NCBI GenBank assembly: GCA_964631125.1
Contig: CAZVYN010000017.1
Location: 1-55,954 of the forward strand
DNA: 55,954 bases
Source: CAZVYN01 sp964631125
GTDB taxonomy: Bacteria > Eisenbacteria > RBG-16-71-46 > CAIMUX01
Direction: 5' to 3'
This document shows, in pieces, positions 1-8,247 of this stretch. The stretch's first letter is position 1, and every line of letters begins with the position of its first letter. The notes below the pieces were generated by a model. The model ran no database searches, was not told the origin of the DNA, and worked only from the letters and a program-made list of their open reading frames with translations. Position numbers and translations under genes: made by a program.

Positions 1-11
1 CCCCCCCCCCC
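1..11. repeat. Homopolymer C tract (G tract on the coding strand)
   Basis: At least eleven C residues open the window and lie inside the reading frame of the first propeller protein, coding glycine. The true length is unknown because the sequence begins here. Such tracts slip easily and also break assemblies. Confidence 0.8.
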
Positions 12-819
12 GATAGAGCCAGTTCTCCCAGACGAGCATGACGTTCTCGGCCAGGTGCACCGTTCGCGACGCGGGGAATTCCTCGTAGCTCAGGTCGATC
101 GAATGCAGCGATTCGAACTGGTGGGACGTATTCACGAACCACGATCCGCCCGCATTGGTCGTTCGATAGAGCGACGACTCGAAGAAGCCTGAGTACCATC
201 CCGCGACACTGCGCGTCGGGTCGGTGTTGGCCGTCTCGAACGCGATGAATCCGGTCGTGGCGCATCCGGAACAAATCGAGACGGTCGTCCAGCTCGCGCC
301 GGAGTTCGTCGTCGTCACGGTCCCTGCGCTCTGCGCCGCGTCGTTCTTGAAGGTCACGTGCCATAGTTCCGGCCGGTCCCGGTGGATGCGCACGTGCCGC
401 AAGAAGGTCTGGGCCGGCGCGACGTACTTCGAATTCCAACTCTGACCGCCGTCGGTCGAAAGCAGGACCTCTCCCTGATTCGCCGCCGTCACGACGATGT
501 TCTCGTCCTGCTCGCCATAGGTCGCGATCGAAGTCACCAGCCGCGACGAGAACCCGATCAGCTCCCAGGCTCCCATGAAGTCCGACGATGTGCGATAGAC
601 CCCCGCCGGATCCTGATCCACATCTCCGGTCGAGATCACCACGGTATGCAACCCCACCTCCAGCGCCCGCGCATATGCACTTCCCGCAGGAAGTCCCAGG
701 CTCGTGACATCGGCCGATCGCGCCGCGCCGACACCGAGGCAGCAGGCGATGACGCCTACCCATCCCGACCGAATCACCATCTCGAACGTCCAGGTAACAA
801 GCGACCTGTTCAACACCAT
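1..819 (-). CDS. Secreted BNR/sialidase-like beta-propeller protein, C-terminus off the window
   Basis: The reading frame is open from an ATG at 819 to the window edge, so only about 273 residues are visible. The ATG follows a good Shine-Dalgarno (GGAGG, five bases away). A later in-frame ATG at 780 gives a shorter, cleaner signal peptide (hydrophobic GVIACCLGVGAA). Propeller-type motifs STDGGQSW, TNSGASWTT and TTNAGGSWFV are visible; these are typical of BNR/Asp-box blades. It is a tandem paralogue of the next gene, sharing GQDENIVV-like, SYEEFPASRT and LVWENW segments. The visible frame ends in a run of glycine codons made by the C homopolymer at the window start. Function unknown; extracellular or surface location is inferred. 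Confidence 0.75.
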   Translation of the reverse strand, partial: MVLNRSLVTWTFEMVIRSGWVGVIACCLGVGAARSADVTSLGLPAGSAYARALEVGLHTVVISTGDVDQDPAGVYRTSSDFMGAWELIGFSSRLVTSIATYGEQDENIVVTAANQGEVLLSTDGGQSWNSKYVAPAQTFLRHVRIHRDRPELWHVTFKNDAAQSAGTVTTTNSGASWTTVSICSGCATTGFIAFETANTDPTRSVAGWYSGFFESSLYRTTNAGGSWFVNTSHQFESLHSIDLSYEEFPASRTVHLAENVMLVWENWLYRGGG

Positions 820-949
820 TTCAACCTCCGCTCTATCACGTCGAAGGGAGTACTCGGCGGTTCGCCCCCCACCTGCGCCCCCAGCTCTCGAACGACGTCA
901 GACACTCGGAGACAACCGAAGACCCGCGCTTCTCCATTGGACGTCCGAG

Positions 950-2377
950 TCACCGAATCACATGAACCTTGGTCGCCGCGATCGACCTCTCATCCGCACC
1001 CACCGCACGGATCCAATAGACCCCTGACCGTCCCCCGACCAGGTCCCGGATATCGAGCGACGGACTCCCCGCGCCCAACGTGACCGACCGGCGAACCACC
1101 TGGCTCCCGCGCACGTCCACAACCTGCAACCCGACTTCACCCCTCGGCGCCGCATCGAACCGAAGCATCGGATGCGACCCCGGCGACCCCACCACCGTCC
1201 ACGGCGCATCGACCAACTCCACCTGCGGCCCGCCGTCATGCACACCAACAGTCTCACTCACATCGATGCGATAGAGTGGCTGGCCAGGCGCCGAGAGGAC
1301 GAAGACCGGCGCTTCCGGCGCAGCTTCGAATTGCCAGCGGCGGCTGTCATTGTTCGGCGACGGAGCGGCGCCGTCGCACAGTCCGTCCACGACAACCTGC
1401 CATGGGTTCACAACCGTCGGGTCAGAAGTACGTCGGATAATCACGTCTCCGCCTGTCGGTTGTTCCGACCCAGCCGTCGACCTCGCGACGTAGACCTTTC
1501 CAGGATCCCAGCGCGGCGTCTCGGCTCCGATGTATCCATAGTTCCCAAAAAAATCGAAGTAGCCCTGCCAGATCCAGTTTTCCCAAACGAGAATCGCATC
1601 TGAAGCCAAGACAATCGTCCGACTCGACGGGAACTCCTCGTACGTCAGATCAATCGCAGCCCGATCATCGTATTGGTGCGATGTGTTTACAAACCACGAT
1701 CCGCCCGCGTTGGTTGTCCGCCAAAGAGATGACTGGAAGAACCCAGAATAGAACGCTGCGACTGTTCGCGCAGGGTTGCTGTTCGACGCTTCGATTGCAT
1801 TGAACGCGCTTACATTGCACCCGGTGCATCGAACGTAGGTTGTCCAGGTCTCACCCGAATCCGTCGTGGTGATGAGTCCGCCGCCGCTGATCGAGTAGTC
1901 GACAAACGTAGCGTGCCAGATCTCCGGCTTGTCGCGGTGCAGTCGCACCTGCCTGAAATGGAAATCTGGCGCGCCCACGTACTTCGAATCCCAGCTCTGG
2001 CCACCGTCCGTCGACAGCAAAACCTCTGTCGGGTCGTCCGCCAAGACGACGATGTTCTCATCCTGCGCCCCGTGCATCGCGACGGCCGACAGGAATCGCC
2101 CTTCGAAGCCGAGAAGCTCCCAGCCGCTGCCAAAGTCGAGCGAAGTGCGGAACAGCCCAATCGGCTCCTGAAGCGTGTTACCCATCGCCGCGACAATGGA
2201 AACTACTCCGACATCCGAGGCCCGGATGTACTCGCTACCGGTTGGAAGACTGAGTGTGTCCACGACAGCAGCATGGGAGCCTTCGCCCGCCCCACAGATC
2301 CCCACAAAGAGCAGGGTCCGGAATGCTGTCCGACCCGCAAGGGCGATGTGACCTCGCGCGAACACACTTCTGAACAT
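950..2377 (-). CDS. Secreted beta-propeller protein with FlgD/Por-type C-terminal domain
   Basis: 475 residues. I chose ATG 2377, which has a GAGGGG Shine-Dalgarno and starts a signal peptide (ALAGRTAFRTLLFVGICGAG, then cleavage near HAA); the frame is open further upstream but would overlap the protease gene. The middle holds BNR-like motifs (STDGGQSW, TTDSGETWTT, TTNAGGSWFV) and cysteines in CTGCNV. The last about 75 residues are a beta-sandwich of the type that follows secreted FCB proteins, ending GVYWIRAVG...ATKVHVIR, as in type A CTDs or FlgD-like Ig domains. Tandem paralogue of the gene at 1-819. It is probably exported and kept at the cell surface; its ligand is unknown. Confidence 0.8.
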   Translation of the reverse strand: MFRSVFARGHIALAGRTAFRTLLFVGICGAGEGSHAAVVDTLSLPTGSEYIRASDVGVVSIVAAMGNTLQEPIGLFRTSLDFGSGWELLGFEGRFLSAVAMHGAQDENIVVLADDPTEVLLSTDGGQSWDSKYVGAPDFHFRQVRLHRDKPEIWHATFVDYSISGGGLITTTDSGETWTTYVRCTGCNVSAFNAIEASNSNPARTVAAFYSGFFQSSLWRTTNAGGSWFVNTSHQYDDRAAIDLTYEEFPSSRTIVLASDAILVWENWIWQGYFDFFGNYGYIGAETPRWDPGKVYVARSTAGSEQPTGGDVIIRRTSDPTVVNPWQVVVDGLCDGAAPSPNNDSRRWQFEAAPEAPVFVLSAPGQPLYRIDVSETVGVHDGGPQVELVDAPWTVVGSPGSHPMLRFDAAPRGEVGLQVVDVRGSQVVRRSVTLGAGSPSLDIRDLVGGRSGVYWIRAVGADERSIAATKVHVIR

Positions 2378-2447
2378 GTCGATCCCCTCATCTAGAAGCG
2401 TTGGGCGGAAATGACGCTGGGTCACCTCCGCCCGCCGTCCTGTACGC

Positions 2448-4553
2448 CTACCGAACAACCACAATCTTGGTCGCCTCGAGCTGCCCGTTGTCACCAAGAG
2501 TCCGGGCGAAGTAAATGCCCGACGGGCTGACTCCTCCCTCGCTGAGGTCGAACACGATCGGCCACGCACCAGCCTCAATGTCCCGCTTGCGAGCCACGAG
2601 TCGACCTGCCACATCGATGATCTCCAGAGTCCGAATCTCATCCGTTTTCCCGACCGCGAGGATGGAGACTCGTCCATTACCGAGAGATTTTGATGTGAGC
2701 GAGGAGAACCGCGGAGTCGCGTCCGGCGGAGGCGCTACCGGCGCCGATGACACGTAGGTATAGTCGAACTTAGGGTTTTGTGAGAATCCGATTCCGCAAG
2801 CCCCTGCTCCGGATACTGCGATTGGATACCAAGCAAGGCAGGTGGTCTCGCTGTTGTCCGTATAGATTTTGTAGGTGAAAGTACGGAGCGTACAGCCGTA
2901 ATCGTCGATCGTGTTCGGGACGATCTCAGCGTATCCCGTCAGGAGTCGAGCATCGACTTTTTCCTCGTCCGGGAAACCCGTAGAAAGCCGCTTACGGGGC
3001 CAGGCGTCGACGATCGAATGGCCGCTGGGAAGCGTCCAGCTAACCGTCACATCGACTTGGTAGACCTTGACCCAGAAGGTTCCCCAGTTGTCATTGTTGC
3101 CATTTACACTGGGAACTCGACGGAACTCTTGCTCGCGACTCTCCAAATAGGATCCAGCTAGAGTGGTCTCCGTGTCGTGATGCACGACATTCGGACTCGT
3201 TACGAACTCGATCGCCTCGTCGAGTCGAAGCTGACCGTAGCCCCAGTCGTCATCGCGGCCGCCCGCGCCGCGATCCGTGGCGGTTCGCTTCAAGACAGCC
3301 GCGACGTCATCCGCCTCCAGGTCGGGTTCCGCTGCCAGTAGCATGGCCGCTGAGGCTGCGGTGATTGGCGCAGAGAACGACGTGCCGCAATGTGCACTGA
3401 TCGAGTTCTTGCCCTGATACGCATCGTCCGCGGAATAGTCCGTCGTGATGAGCATGTCCGAAGGCGCGGCGATGTCGATGTGGCTTCCGTCGGGGAAACC
3501 GGCGACGCCTTTGCAATCATAGCCGGTAGCCGCGATTACGAAATTGTTGTACGCAGCCGGATACGCTAAGCAGCTATCTACACTTGTGCCGGTGCACCAG
3601 AGCGTGTTGCCTGATGCCGCCACCAAGATCAGCCCCTTACCGTACGCGTTGCGGTGTGTGTCCCGCTGCGTTACGTCGTAGGCCCACTTTCGAATCTCGG
3701 ATCCCCAGCTCTCATTGACCACGAGAACGTCGGGATAGTAGTCATAGCTGTTGGCCAGGAGTGATAGTGCTGCAGCTTGGTCGGTCTCGTCGGGCGAGCA
3801 GTCTCCTGGATCGACTGCCTTCAACACCACCAGCGCATCGCTCGCGGCGGATCCGTCGGGCCGTGCGACGCTTGCGATCCCTATCGCGTTGTCACCCTCG
3901 CCGACCATGACGCCCGCCAGTGCGGTGCCGTGGCCGCAGGGGTCGCCCGAATCGGAGAGCAGAAGGTCGATGCTCCCGTCTAGATCCTCGTGACTATCAC
4001 GGACTCCGGTGTCGATGAGCCCGATCTTCGTACCCGGTGCGTCGACCACGTCCCACGCTGCCGGAGCGTTGATGTCGTAATCAGCCACACAGCCGGTATC
4101 CGCGCCGCAAGTTCCGTCGATGGAGTACGTGGAGCTGGTGTTGTTCAAATACCACTGGTCGGGGTAGTAGTCGTCGTCGGGGGTGAAGTAAAAGGACGAC
4201 GGAGGAACCACGGCGACCCAGCCGATGCCTGGGGCGGCGCGGAGGACCTCCACGATCTCCTCGGGATCGGTCTCGGAGATGACGGTGACGTGATAGTCGT
4301 CGGTTTGGTCGATCAGGTCGACGACGTTGCCGAGGTAGTCGTAGGTGGTCTCGGGCAGGTGGCGGAAGTGCGGGGCGACGGGGCGGAAGACGGTTGCGCC
4401 GGCGGTCTCCAGGGCGTCTTCGAGGGCCTCGTTCGGGATGGTTGCGTCGCCGAGTTCGGCGACGAAGGCATCGCCGTTGCCGCCGTCGAGCTCACCGAAG
4501 GAGATCGCTTCGGGCAAGAAGCGAATCGAGAGGGTCACGGGCTCGGTCGCCAT
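2448..4553 (-). CDS. Subtilisin-like serine protease (S8) with sorting-type CTD
   Basis: 701 residues from the ATG at 4553. Catalytic Asp is in GLIDTGV, His in CGHGTALAGV, Ser in CGTSFSAPITAASAAML, and the oxyanion Asn in LVAASGN, so the peptidase domain (about residues 150-440) looks active. A propeptide-like stretch precedes it and a beta-sandwich region follows. The end (SGIYFARTLG...ATKIVVVR) is a Por/FlgD-type C-terminal domain like those of its neighbours. The 4553 start has no clear Shine-Dalgarno and no signal peptide. A better start with GGAGG lies at 4735, but it is 182 bases upstream and therefore out of frame; see the two entries after this one. Expected role: extracellular proteolysis or maturation of exported proteins. 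Confidence 0.85.
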   Translation of the reverse strand: MATEPVTLSIRFLPEAISFGELDGGNGDAFVAELGDATIPNEALEDALETAGATVFRPVAPHFRHLPETTYDYLGNVVDLIDQTDDYHVTVISETDPEEIVEVLRAAPGIGWVAVVPPSSFYFTPDDDYYPDQWYLNNTSSTYSIDGTCGADTGCVADYDINAPAAWDVVDAPGTKIGLIDTGVRDSHEDLDGSIDLLLSDSGDPCGHGTALAGVMVGEGDNAIGIASVARPDGSAASDALVVLKAVDPGDCSPDETDQAAALSLLANSYDYYPDVLVVNESWGSEIRKWAYDVTQRDTHRNAYGKGLILVAASGNTLWCTGTSVDSCLAYPAAYNNFVIAATGYDCKGVAGFPDGSHIDIAAPSDMLITTDYSADDAYQGKNSISAHCGTSFSAPITAASAAMLLAAEPDLEADDVAAVLKRTATDRGAGGRDDDWGYGQLRLDEAIEFVTSPNVVHHDTETTLAGSYLESREQEFRRVPSVNGNNDNWGTFWVKVYQVDVTVSWTLPSGHSIVDAWPRKRLSTGFPDEEKVDARLLTGYAEIVPNTIDDYGCTLRTFTYKIYTDNSETTCLAWYPIAVSGAGACGIGFSQNPKFDYTYVSSAPVAPPPDATPRFSSLTSKSLGNGRVSILAVGKTDEIRTLEIIDVAGRLVARKRDIEAGAWPIVFDLSEGGVSPSGIYFARTLGDNGQLEATKIVVVR

Positions 4554-4735
4554 CGCATCGCGGATTCCGCACAGAGAGAAAGAGAGAAAGAGAGAAAGAG
4601 AGAAAGAGAAAGACTGAGGGGGGAAAGAACCTTGATTGTACTGCCGTGGAGTCGGGACGCGTTCCGGCAGTTCTGCGCCCTGCCCGCTGCACGCGTCGAT
4701 TGCCGGGAGTCGCCGGCTTGGATCTGGGTCACCAT
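4554..4735 (-). other. Displaced 5' end of the subtilase: start and signal peptide, out of frame
   Basis: ATG 4735 follows GAGGAGG with seven bases between and opens a frame that encodes a hydrophobic Leu/Ser/Phe core from the microsatellite and then LCAESA, a plausible signal-peptidase site. This frame stops at 4535 inside the protease gene. The protease frame is +2 relative to it. Removing one 8-base repeat unit, adding two, or removing one copy of the adjacent direct duplication GCGATGCGAT would each join the frames; the last would give CAESA directly followed by MATEPV. Either a sequencing error, an inactivating mutation or a reversible off state. Confidence 0.6.
4573..4610. repeat. Octamer microsatellite AGAGAGAA, four perfect copies plus a partial one
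   Basis: Units at 4573-4580, 4581-4588, 4589-4596 and 4597-4604, then AGAGAA at 4605-4610. On the coding strand it reads as Phe/Leu/Ser in all frames. Because eight is not a multiple of three, any single-unit change alters the frame of the downstream protease. Confidence 0.95.
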
Positions 4736-5053
4736 CTTGAACCTCCTCGGCGTCGCTACGACGCGAGTGGCTCGAGCGTCGGAACTCCGTGCTCCCTGTT
4801 GCCGGCAGGACAGCCCCGAGTCGGTCCGGCGCACCGACATCTAGCCCTGCAAACGGCTCGGAGTTTTAGGTGGCCTTCGGGGCCATGATCCCTGTGCTCG
4901 AGTTCGCTACCGGGCGACGCACGGTGGGTGTCGAACTCTTCGATCGGTGCACTTGGTGTCTATGGCCCCGCGCAATTGTCCACCCCCCGCTAGAAATCCG
5001 TCAATCAGGAGAATTTCCTCGGCTGGCGATTCAGGCCGACTCCTGTCGGTCTC
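4736..5053. other. Intergenic stretch between pth and the protease; weak hairpin only
   Basis: About 318 bases. I see no convincing gene. Immediately after the pth stop, on the minus strand, 5034-5051 forms a seven-base stem with one mismatch and a four-base loop (GACCGAC/GTCGGCC) but lacks a T-run, so it is at best a weak terminator. The promoter of the protease group should lie here; no clear -35/-10 pair stands out. Confidence 0.4.
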
Positions 5054-5677
5054 TCAACTCGGCGGAACGGGATTGATCCGGTTCATCGCGTCATCGACGC
5101 CGAGGGCTTGGATCAATTGCACGGCGAGGGCGGCGTCGGCGGCGAGTTGCAGCAGGGCATCGCGGTTTGAGCCTTCGAGTGGCGAGAGGACGAAGTCGGC
5201 GAGGTCTTGGCCGGGCTCAGGGGCGCCGACGCCGATCCGGAGGCGCGGATAGGCGTTGCTCTGGAGGGCGGCCTGGATCGACTTGAGTCCGTTGTGGCCG
5301 CCGGGGGCGCCTTCGCGGCGGAGTCGGAGGCGACCCCAGGGGAGCGAGACGTCGTCGCAGAGGACGAGGCAGTCTTCGGGAGCGAGGCACTGTGCAGCCA
5401 GGAAGGGCGCCACGACCTGGCCGGAGCGATTCATGAACGAGAGCGGCCGGAGCAGCCAGGTGGGCTGGCCGGAGACGTTGGCGCGGAGCCAGTGGAGCGC
5501 GCCCTCGCGCTGCCACCGCTCCGCTCCACGCAATCGCTCCAGAGCGAGGAAGCCGACGTTGTGCCGAGTGAACTCGTACTCCGCGCCCGGATTTCCCAGA
5601 CCTGCGACGACGGATACGCGATCGGGTCGCCGACTCCCGCTCGGGGAGGCGTCGGTCGGCCCAACCGCGTCGTCCAC
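5054..5677 (-). CDS. pth: Peptidyl-tRNA hydrolase
   Basis: 207 residues, normal for the family plus a short N-terminal extension. It hydrolyses peptidyl-tRNA released by stalled ribosomes. Visible motifs: VAGLGNPGAEYEFTRHNVGF (catalytic His and the GLGNPG signature), SFMNRSG, LCDDVSLPWG and GGHNGLKS. The true start may be an internal codon just before VSVVAGLGNPG, because the first about 20 residues look unconserved. It lies ten bases downstream of rplY on the same strand, the common ctc-pth pairing, so the two are probably cotranscribed. Confidence 0.95.
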   Translation of the reverse strand: MDDAVGPTDASPSGSRRPDRVSVVAGLGNPGAEYEFTRHNVGFLALERLRGAERWQREGALHWLRANVSGQPTWLLRPLSFMNRSGQVVAPFLAAQCLAPEDCLVLCDDVSLPWGRLRLRREGAPGGHNGLKSIQAALQSNAYPRLRIGVGAPEPGQDLADFVLSPLEGSNRDALLQLAADAALAVQLIQALGVDDAMNRINPVPPS

Positions 5678-5686
5678 TCGTTCCGA

Positions 5687-6481
5687 CTACTTCTTCTTCT
5701 TCGCAGGCGCGGCGGCCTTGGCGGGAGCGGCGGCCTTGGCCGGCGCAACGCCCTTGGCGGGAGCAGCGCCCTTGGCGGGGGCAGCACCCTTGGCCGGCGC
5801 AGCGCCCTTGGCCGGAGCGGCCGACGGAGCGCCCTTGCCCGGGGGCACGCCCTTGCCGGCCGGAGCGCCCTTCGGGGCGGCGGCCACGTCGGCCACGGCC
5901 GCCTCGGCCACGACCTCTTCGGCGCCCTTCGAGACGATGGCCACGACGACGGCATCGTCGGCATCGAGGAAGGTCATCCCCTCCATCTCCAGGTCGCGCA
6001 CATGGATCGACTCGTTCTTGGCGAGCGCCTCGATCGAAACGGTGATCTCGTTCGGAATGTCGTTCGGCAGGCACTCGATCTCGAGTTCACGCAGACCGTG
6101 CTCGAGCAGACCACCCTCTTTGATGCCGGGCGCGATTCCCTGCAAGACGACCGGCACGCGGACGCGCACGACGTGGTCCATGTCGATGTGCTGGAGGTCG
6201 ACATGGAGGACGCGCGACGAGATCGGGTCGCGCTGGACTTCCTTGATCAGCGCCTTCATGTCCTGGCCGCCGGGGCCGGACACCTTCAGGTCGATGATGA
6301 CGTTGCCGGAGCTGACGCGCCGCAGGAGCTGATCGAAGCGCGCGCGCTCGATCGCGATCGCGACCGGACTCTCGCCCACTCCGTAGACGATCCCCGGAAC
6401 GTTGCCGGCGGCGCGCACCTTGCGGGCGCCCCCCTTCCCCTTGGTCACACGGCCTGTCGCCATCAATTCAACGGTCGCCAT
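5687..6481 (-). CDS. rplY: 50S ribosomal protein L25/general stress protein Ctc
   Basis: 264 residues from ATG 6481, which has GGAGGAG seven bases upstream; the open frame continues upstream without need. It binds 5S rRNA. The L25 domain (TGRVTKGKGGARKVRAAG, VYG, then VDLQHID) covers about residues 1-95 and the TL5/Ctc C-terminal beta domain runs to about 190. The last about 65 residues are low-complexity Ala-Pro-Lys-Gly repeats (PAKGAAPAKG) ending in KKKK, a basic disordered tail seen in long L25 forms of several phyla. It sits between prs and pth in the usual order. Confidence 0.95.
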   Translation of the reverse strand: MATVELMATGRVTKGKGGARKVRAAGNVPGIVYGVGESPVAIAIERARFDQLLRRVSSGNVIIDLKVSGPGGQDMKALIKEVQRDPISSRVLHVDLQHIDMDHVVRVRVPVVLQGIAPGIKEGGLLEHGLRELEIECLPNDIPNEITVSIEALAKNESIHVRDLEMEGMTFLDADDAVVVAIVSKGAEEVVAEAAVADVAAAPKGAPAGKGVPPGKGAPSAAPAKGAAPAKGAAPAKGAAPAKGVAPAKAAAPAKAAAPAKKKK

Positions 6482-6583
6482 CTCGAACTCCTCCTCGGGC
6501 GGAACGTTCGCGCCCTCTTCCTGACTGGTCACCTGACACGATCTCTTCGCCCCTCACGCGTCTCACATGGGAGACGCACGAGG

Positions 6584-7534
6584 TCAGAGGAAGAGGGAAC
6601 TCAACGACCGCTCCTCGTGGATGCGCCGCACCGCTTCGCCGAAGAGGCGACTGACGGAGAGCACACGCAGCTTCGCTTCCAAGGCCGCTCCGGCCGGGCC
6701 GAGGCGTCGCTGCGGCAGCGAATCGGTCACGACGATCTCGCGCACCGGCGCCGATCCCAAGATCTCCGCCGACTCCTGGGAAAACACAGCGTGCGTCGCC
6801 CCGACCCAGATCTCGGCGGCGCCGCGCTCCTTCAGTTCGATCGCCGCGCGCGCGATCGTCTTGCCCGTAGAAATGACGTCATCGAAGATGACGACATTCC
6901 GCCCCCGCACATCCCCGATCAGGTTCATCACTTCGGCGTCATCCGCGCGGGTGCGCCTCTTGTCGACCAAGGCGAGCGATGCGTCCAGACGGCTGGCGTA
7001 CGCACGCGCCATCTTGACCGAACCGAGATCGGGCGCCACCACGGTGAGGTCGGGAATGTTCATCTGGCGGAAGTGATCGATCAGCACCGGCGCCGCGTAG
7101 AGATGATCGAACGGAATATCAAAGAAGCCCTGGATCTGACTCGAATGCAGATCCATCGTGAGCACGCGGTTCGCTCCGGCCACCGTGATGAGATTGGCCA
7201 CGAGCTTGGCGGAGATCGGGACGCGGGGTTGGTCCTTGCGATCCTGACGCGCATACCCGAAGTACGGAACCACCGCGGTGACGCGCTGCGCCGAAGATCG
7301 GCGCGCGGCGTCGATCATGATGAGCAGCTCCATCAGATTGTCCGCGGGCGCGAGCGTCGGCTGCAGGATGAAGATGTCGCAGCCGCGGATGTTCTCGTTG
7401 ATCTTCACGTTGATCTCGCCGTCGGCGAATCGACCGACTTCCGCCTCACCGAGATCGACCTCGAGGTAGCGACAAATCTCGGCCGCCAGGCCGGGATTGG
7501 CGTTTCCGGCCAAGACTCGCAGCGAATCGATCAC
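6584..7534 (-). CDS. prs: Ribose-phosphate pyrophosphokinase
   Basis: 316 residues, full family length. It makes PRPP from ribose 5-phosphate and ATP for nucleotide, His and Trp synthesis; the OMP decarboxylase at the window end uses the same pathway. Starts at GTG 7534 after GAGGGAG. Signatures: FADGEINVKINENIRG, DLHSSQIQGFF (metal/PRPP binding) and the PRPP loop VVIFDDVISTGKTI. Gene order ispE-spoVG-(tRNA)-prs-rplY-pth matches the arrangement known from Bacillota and other phyla. Confidence 0.97.
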   Translation of the reverse strand: MIDSLRVLAGNANPGLAAEICRYLEVDLGEAEVGRFADGEINVKINENIRGCDIFILQPTLAPADNLMELLIMIDAARRSSAQRVTAVVPYFGYARQDRKDQPRVPISAKLVANLITVAGANRVLTMDLHSSQIQGFFDIPFDHLYAAPVLIDHFRQMNIPDLTVVAPDLGSVKMARAYASRLDASLALVDKRRTRADDAEVMNLIGDVRGRNVVIFDDVISTGKTIARAAIELKERGAAEIWVGATHAVFSQESAEILGSAPVREIVVTDSLPQRRLGPAGAALEAKLRVLSVSRLFGEAVRRIHEERSLSSLFL

Positions 7535-7607
7535 GGTCTCGCTCCCTCACTCTCTCTATTGCCGGCTGTTCTGCCGTGGGCGGACGCGACCGACCCTCTC
7601 GCTCGAT

Positions 7608-7679
7608 CTGGGGCGGGAGGATTCGAACCTCCGAATGTCGGATCCAAAATCCGATGCCTTACCGCTTGGCGACGCCCCA
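7608..7679 (-). tRNA. tRNA-Gln(TTG)
   Basis: 72 bases with a seven-base acceptor stem TGGGGCG/CGCCCCA, anticodon stem TCGGA/TCCGA and loop TTTTGGA giving anticodon TTG, and T-loop GTTCGAATC. CCA is not encoded. It lies between the spoVG terminator and prs. Confidence 0.95.
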
Positions 7680-7739
7680 AGAGCGCTGGAGGATAGCCGA
7701 GTCCCCCCCCAGAAGGAACCCGCGCCTGCGGCCCCGAGA

Positions 7740-7770
7740 CAAAGAACGCCCCGAGCGCTGGTCTCGGGGC
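7740..7770 (-). terminator. Rho-independent terminator after spoVG, with an alternative pairing partner
   Basis: On the minus strand GCCCCGAG (7763-7770) pairs with CTCGGGGC (7748-7755) over a seven-base loop and is followed by GTTCTTTG. A third complementary copy at 7731-7740 (GTCTCGGGGC on the minus strand) can pair with 7761-7770 over ten bases instead, so two exclusive folds exist. Placed 42 bases after the spoVG stop and ahead of tRNA-Gln. Confidence 0.7.
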
Positions 7771-7811
7771 GCAAACGGCCGGGAATCGCTGCCGAAGAGA
7801 TCGCAGGGCCC

Positions 7812-8099
7812 CTACGGGGCGTGCCCCGCCTCCACGAACACCCCGCGCCCTATTTCCTCGTGGTACTTGCCGAGGATCAGGTTCTCCATCCACTGGCGCG
7901 TGTCCTGATCGATCGGATGGCAGAGATCCTGGTATCCCCCCTCCGGCTTGCGTCGACTCGGCATGGCGACAAACTCCCCCTTGCCGCCGCGGATCACCTT
8001 GATTCCACGCACCACGAAGCAGTTGTCGAGCGTGATGCAGACGAACGCCTTCAGCTTGTCGTCATCTCGGAGCGATACTCGGATCTCCGTGATGTTCAT
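7812..8099 (-). CDS. spoVG: SpoVG-family regulator
   Basis: 95 residues, normal length, from ATG 8099; the frame is open upstream but only this start gives the conserved MNITEIRV opening. SpoVG proteins bind nucleic acid and affect septation and stress gene expression in Bacillota; the role in non-sporulating bacteria is less clear. Conserved stretches visible: LKAFVCITLDNCFVVRGIKV and FVAMPSRR, then a region ending DLCHPID. Downstream of ispE in the usual order, with a terminator following. Confidence 0.95.
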   Translation of the reverse strand: MNITEIRVSLRDDDKLKAFVCITLDNCFVVRGIKVIRGGKGEFVAMPSRRKPEGGYQDLCHPIDQDTRQWMENLILGKYHEEIGRGVFVEAGHAP

Positions 8100-8247
8100 G
8101 GACTCACCGCCTCTTCTCGCGCCACCCGAGCGCATCCCCATGGCGAGTCGTAGGCGATCCAGTTGGAGTCGAGGAATCGGACGAGCGACCCAGTTGCGGC
8201 CGGTGCGTTCGTCGTTCTTGCGCGTGCCATCCGTGCGCTCTCGAAAT

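Noticed and set aside
4736..5053. c-di-GMP or other riboswitch upstream of the protease
   Set aside because: I looked for GEMM-type and other conserved cores and did not find a consistent match.
5207..7696. 829-codon plus-strand ORF across pth, rplY and prs
   Set aside because: All three minus-strand genes carry clear family motifs; a long antisense frame is expected at this GC content and its translation has no recognisable domain.
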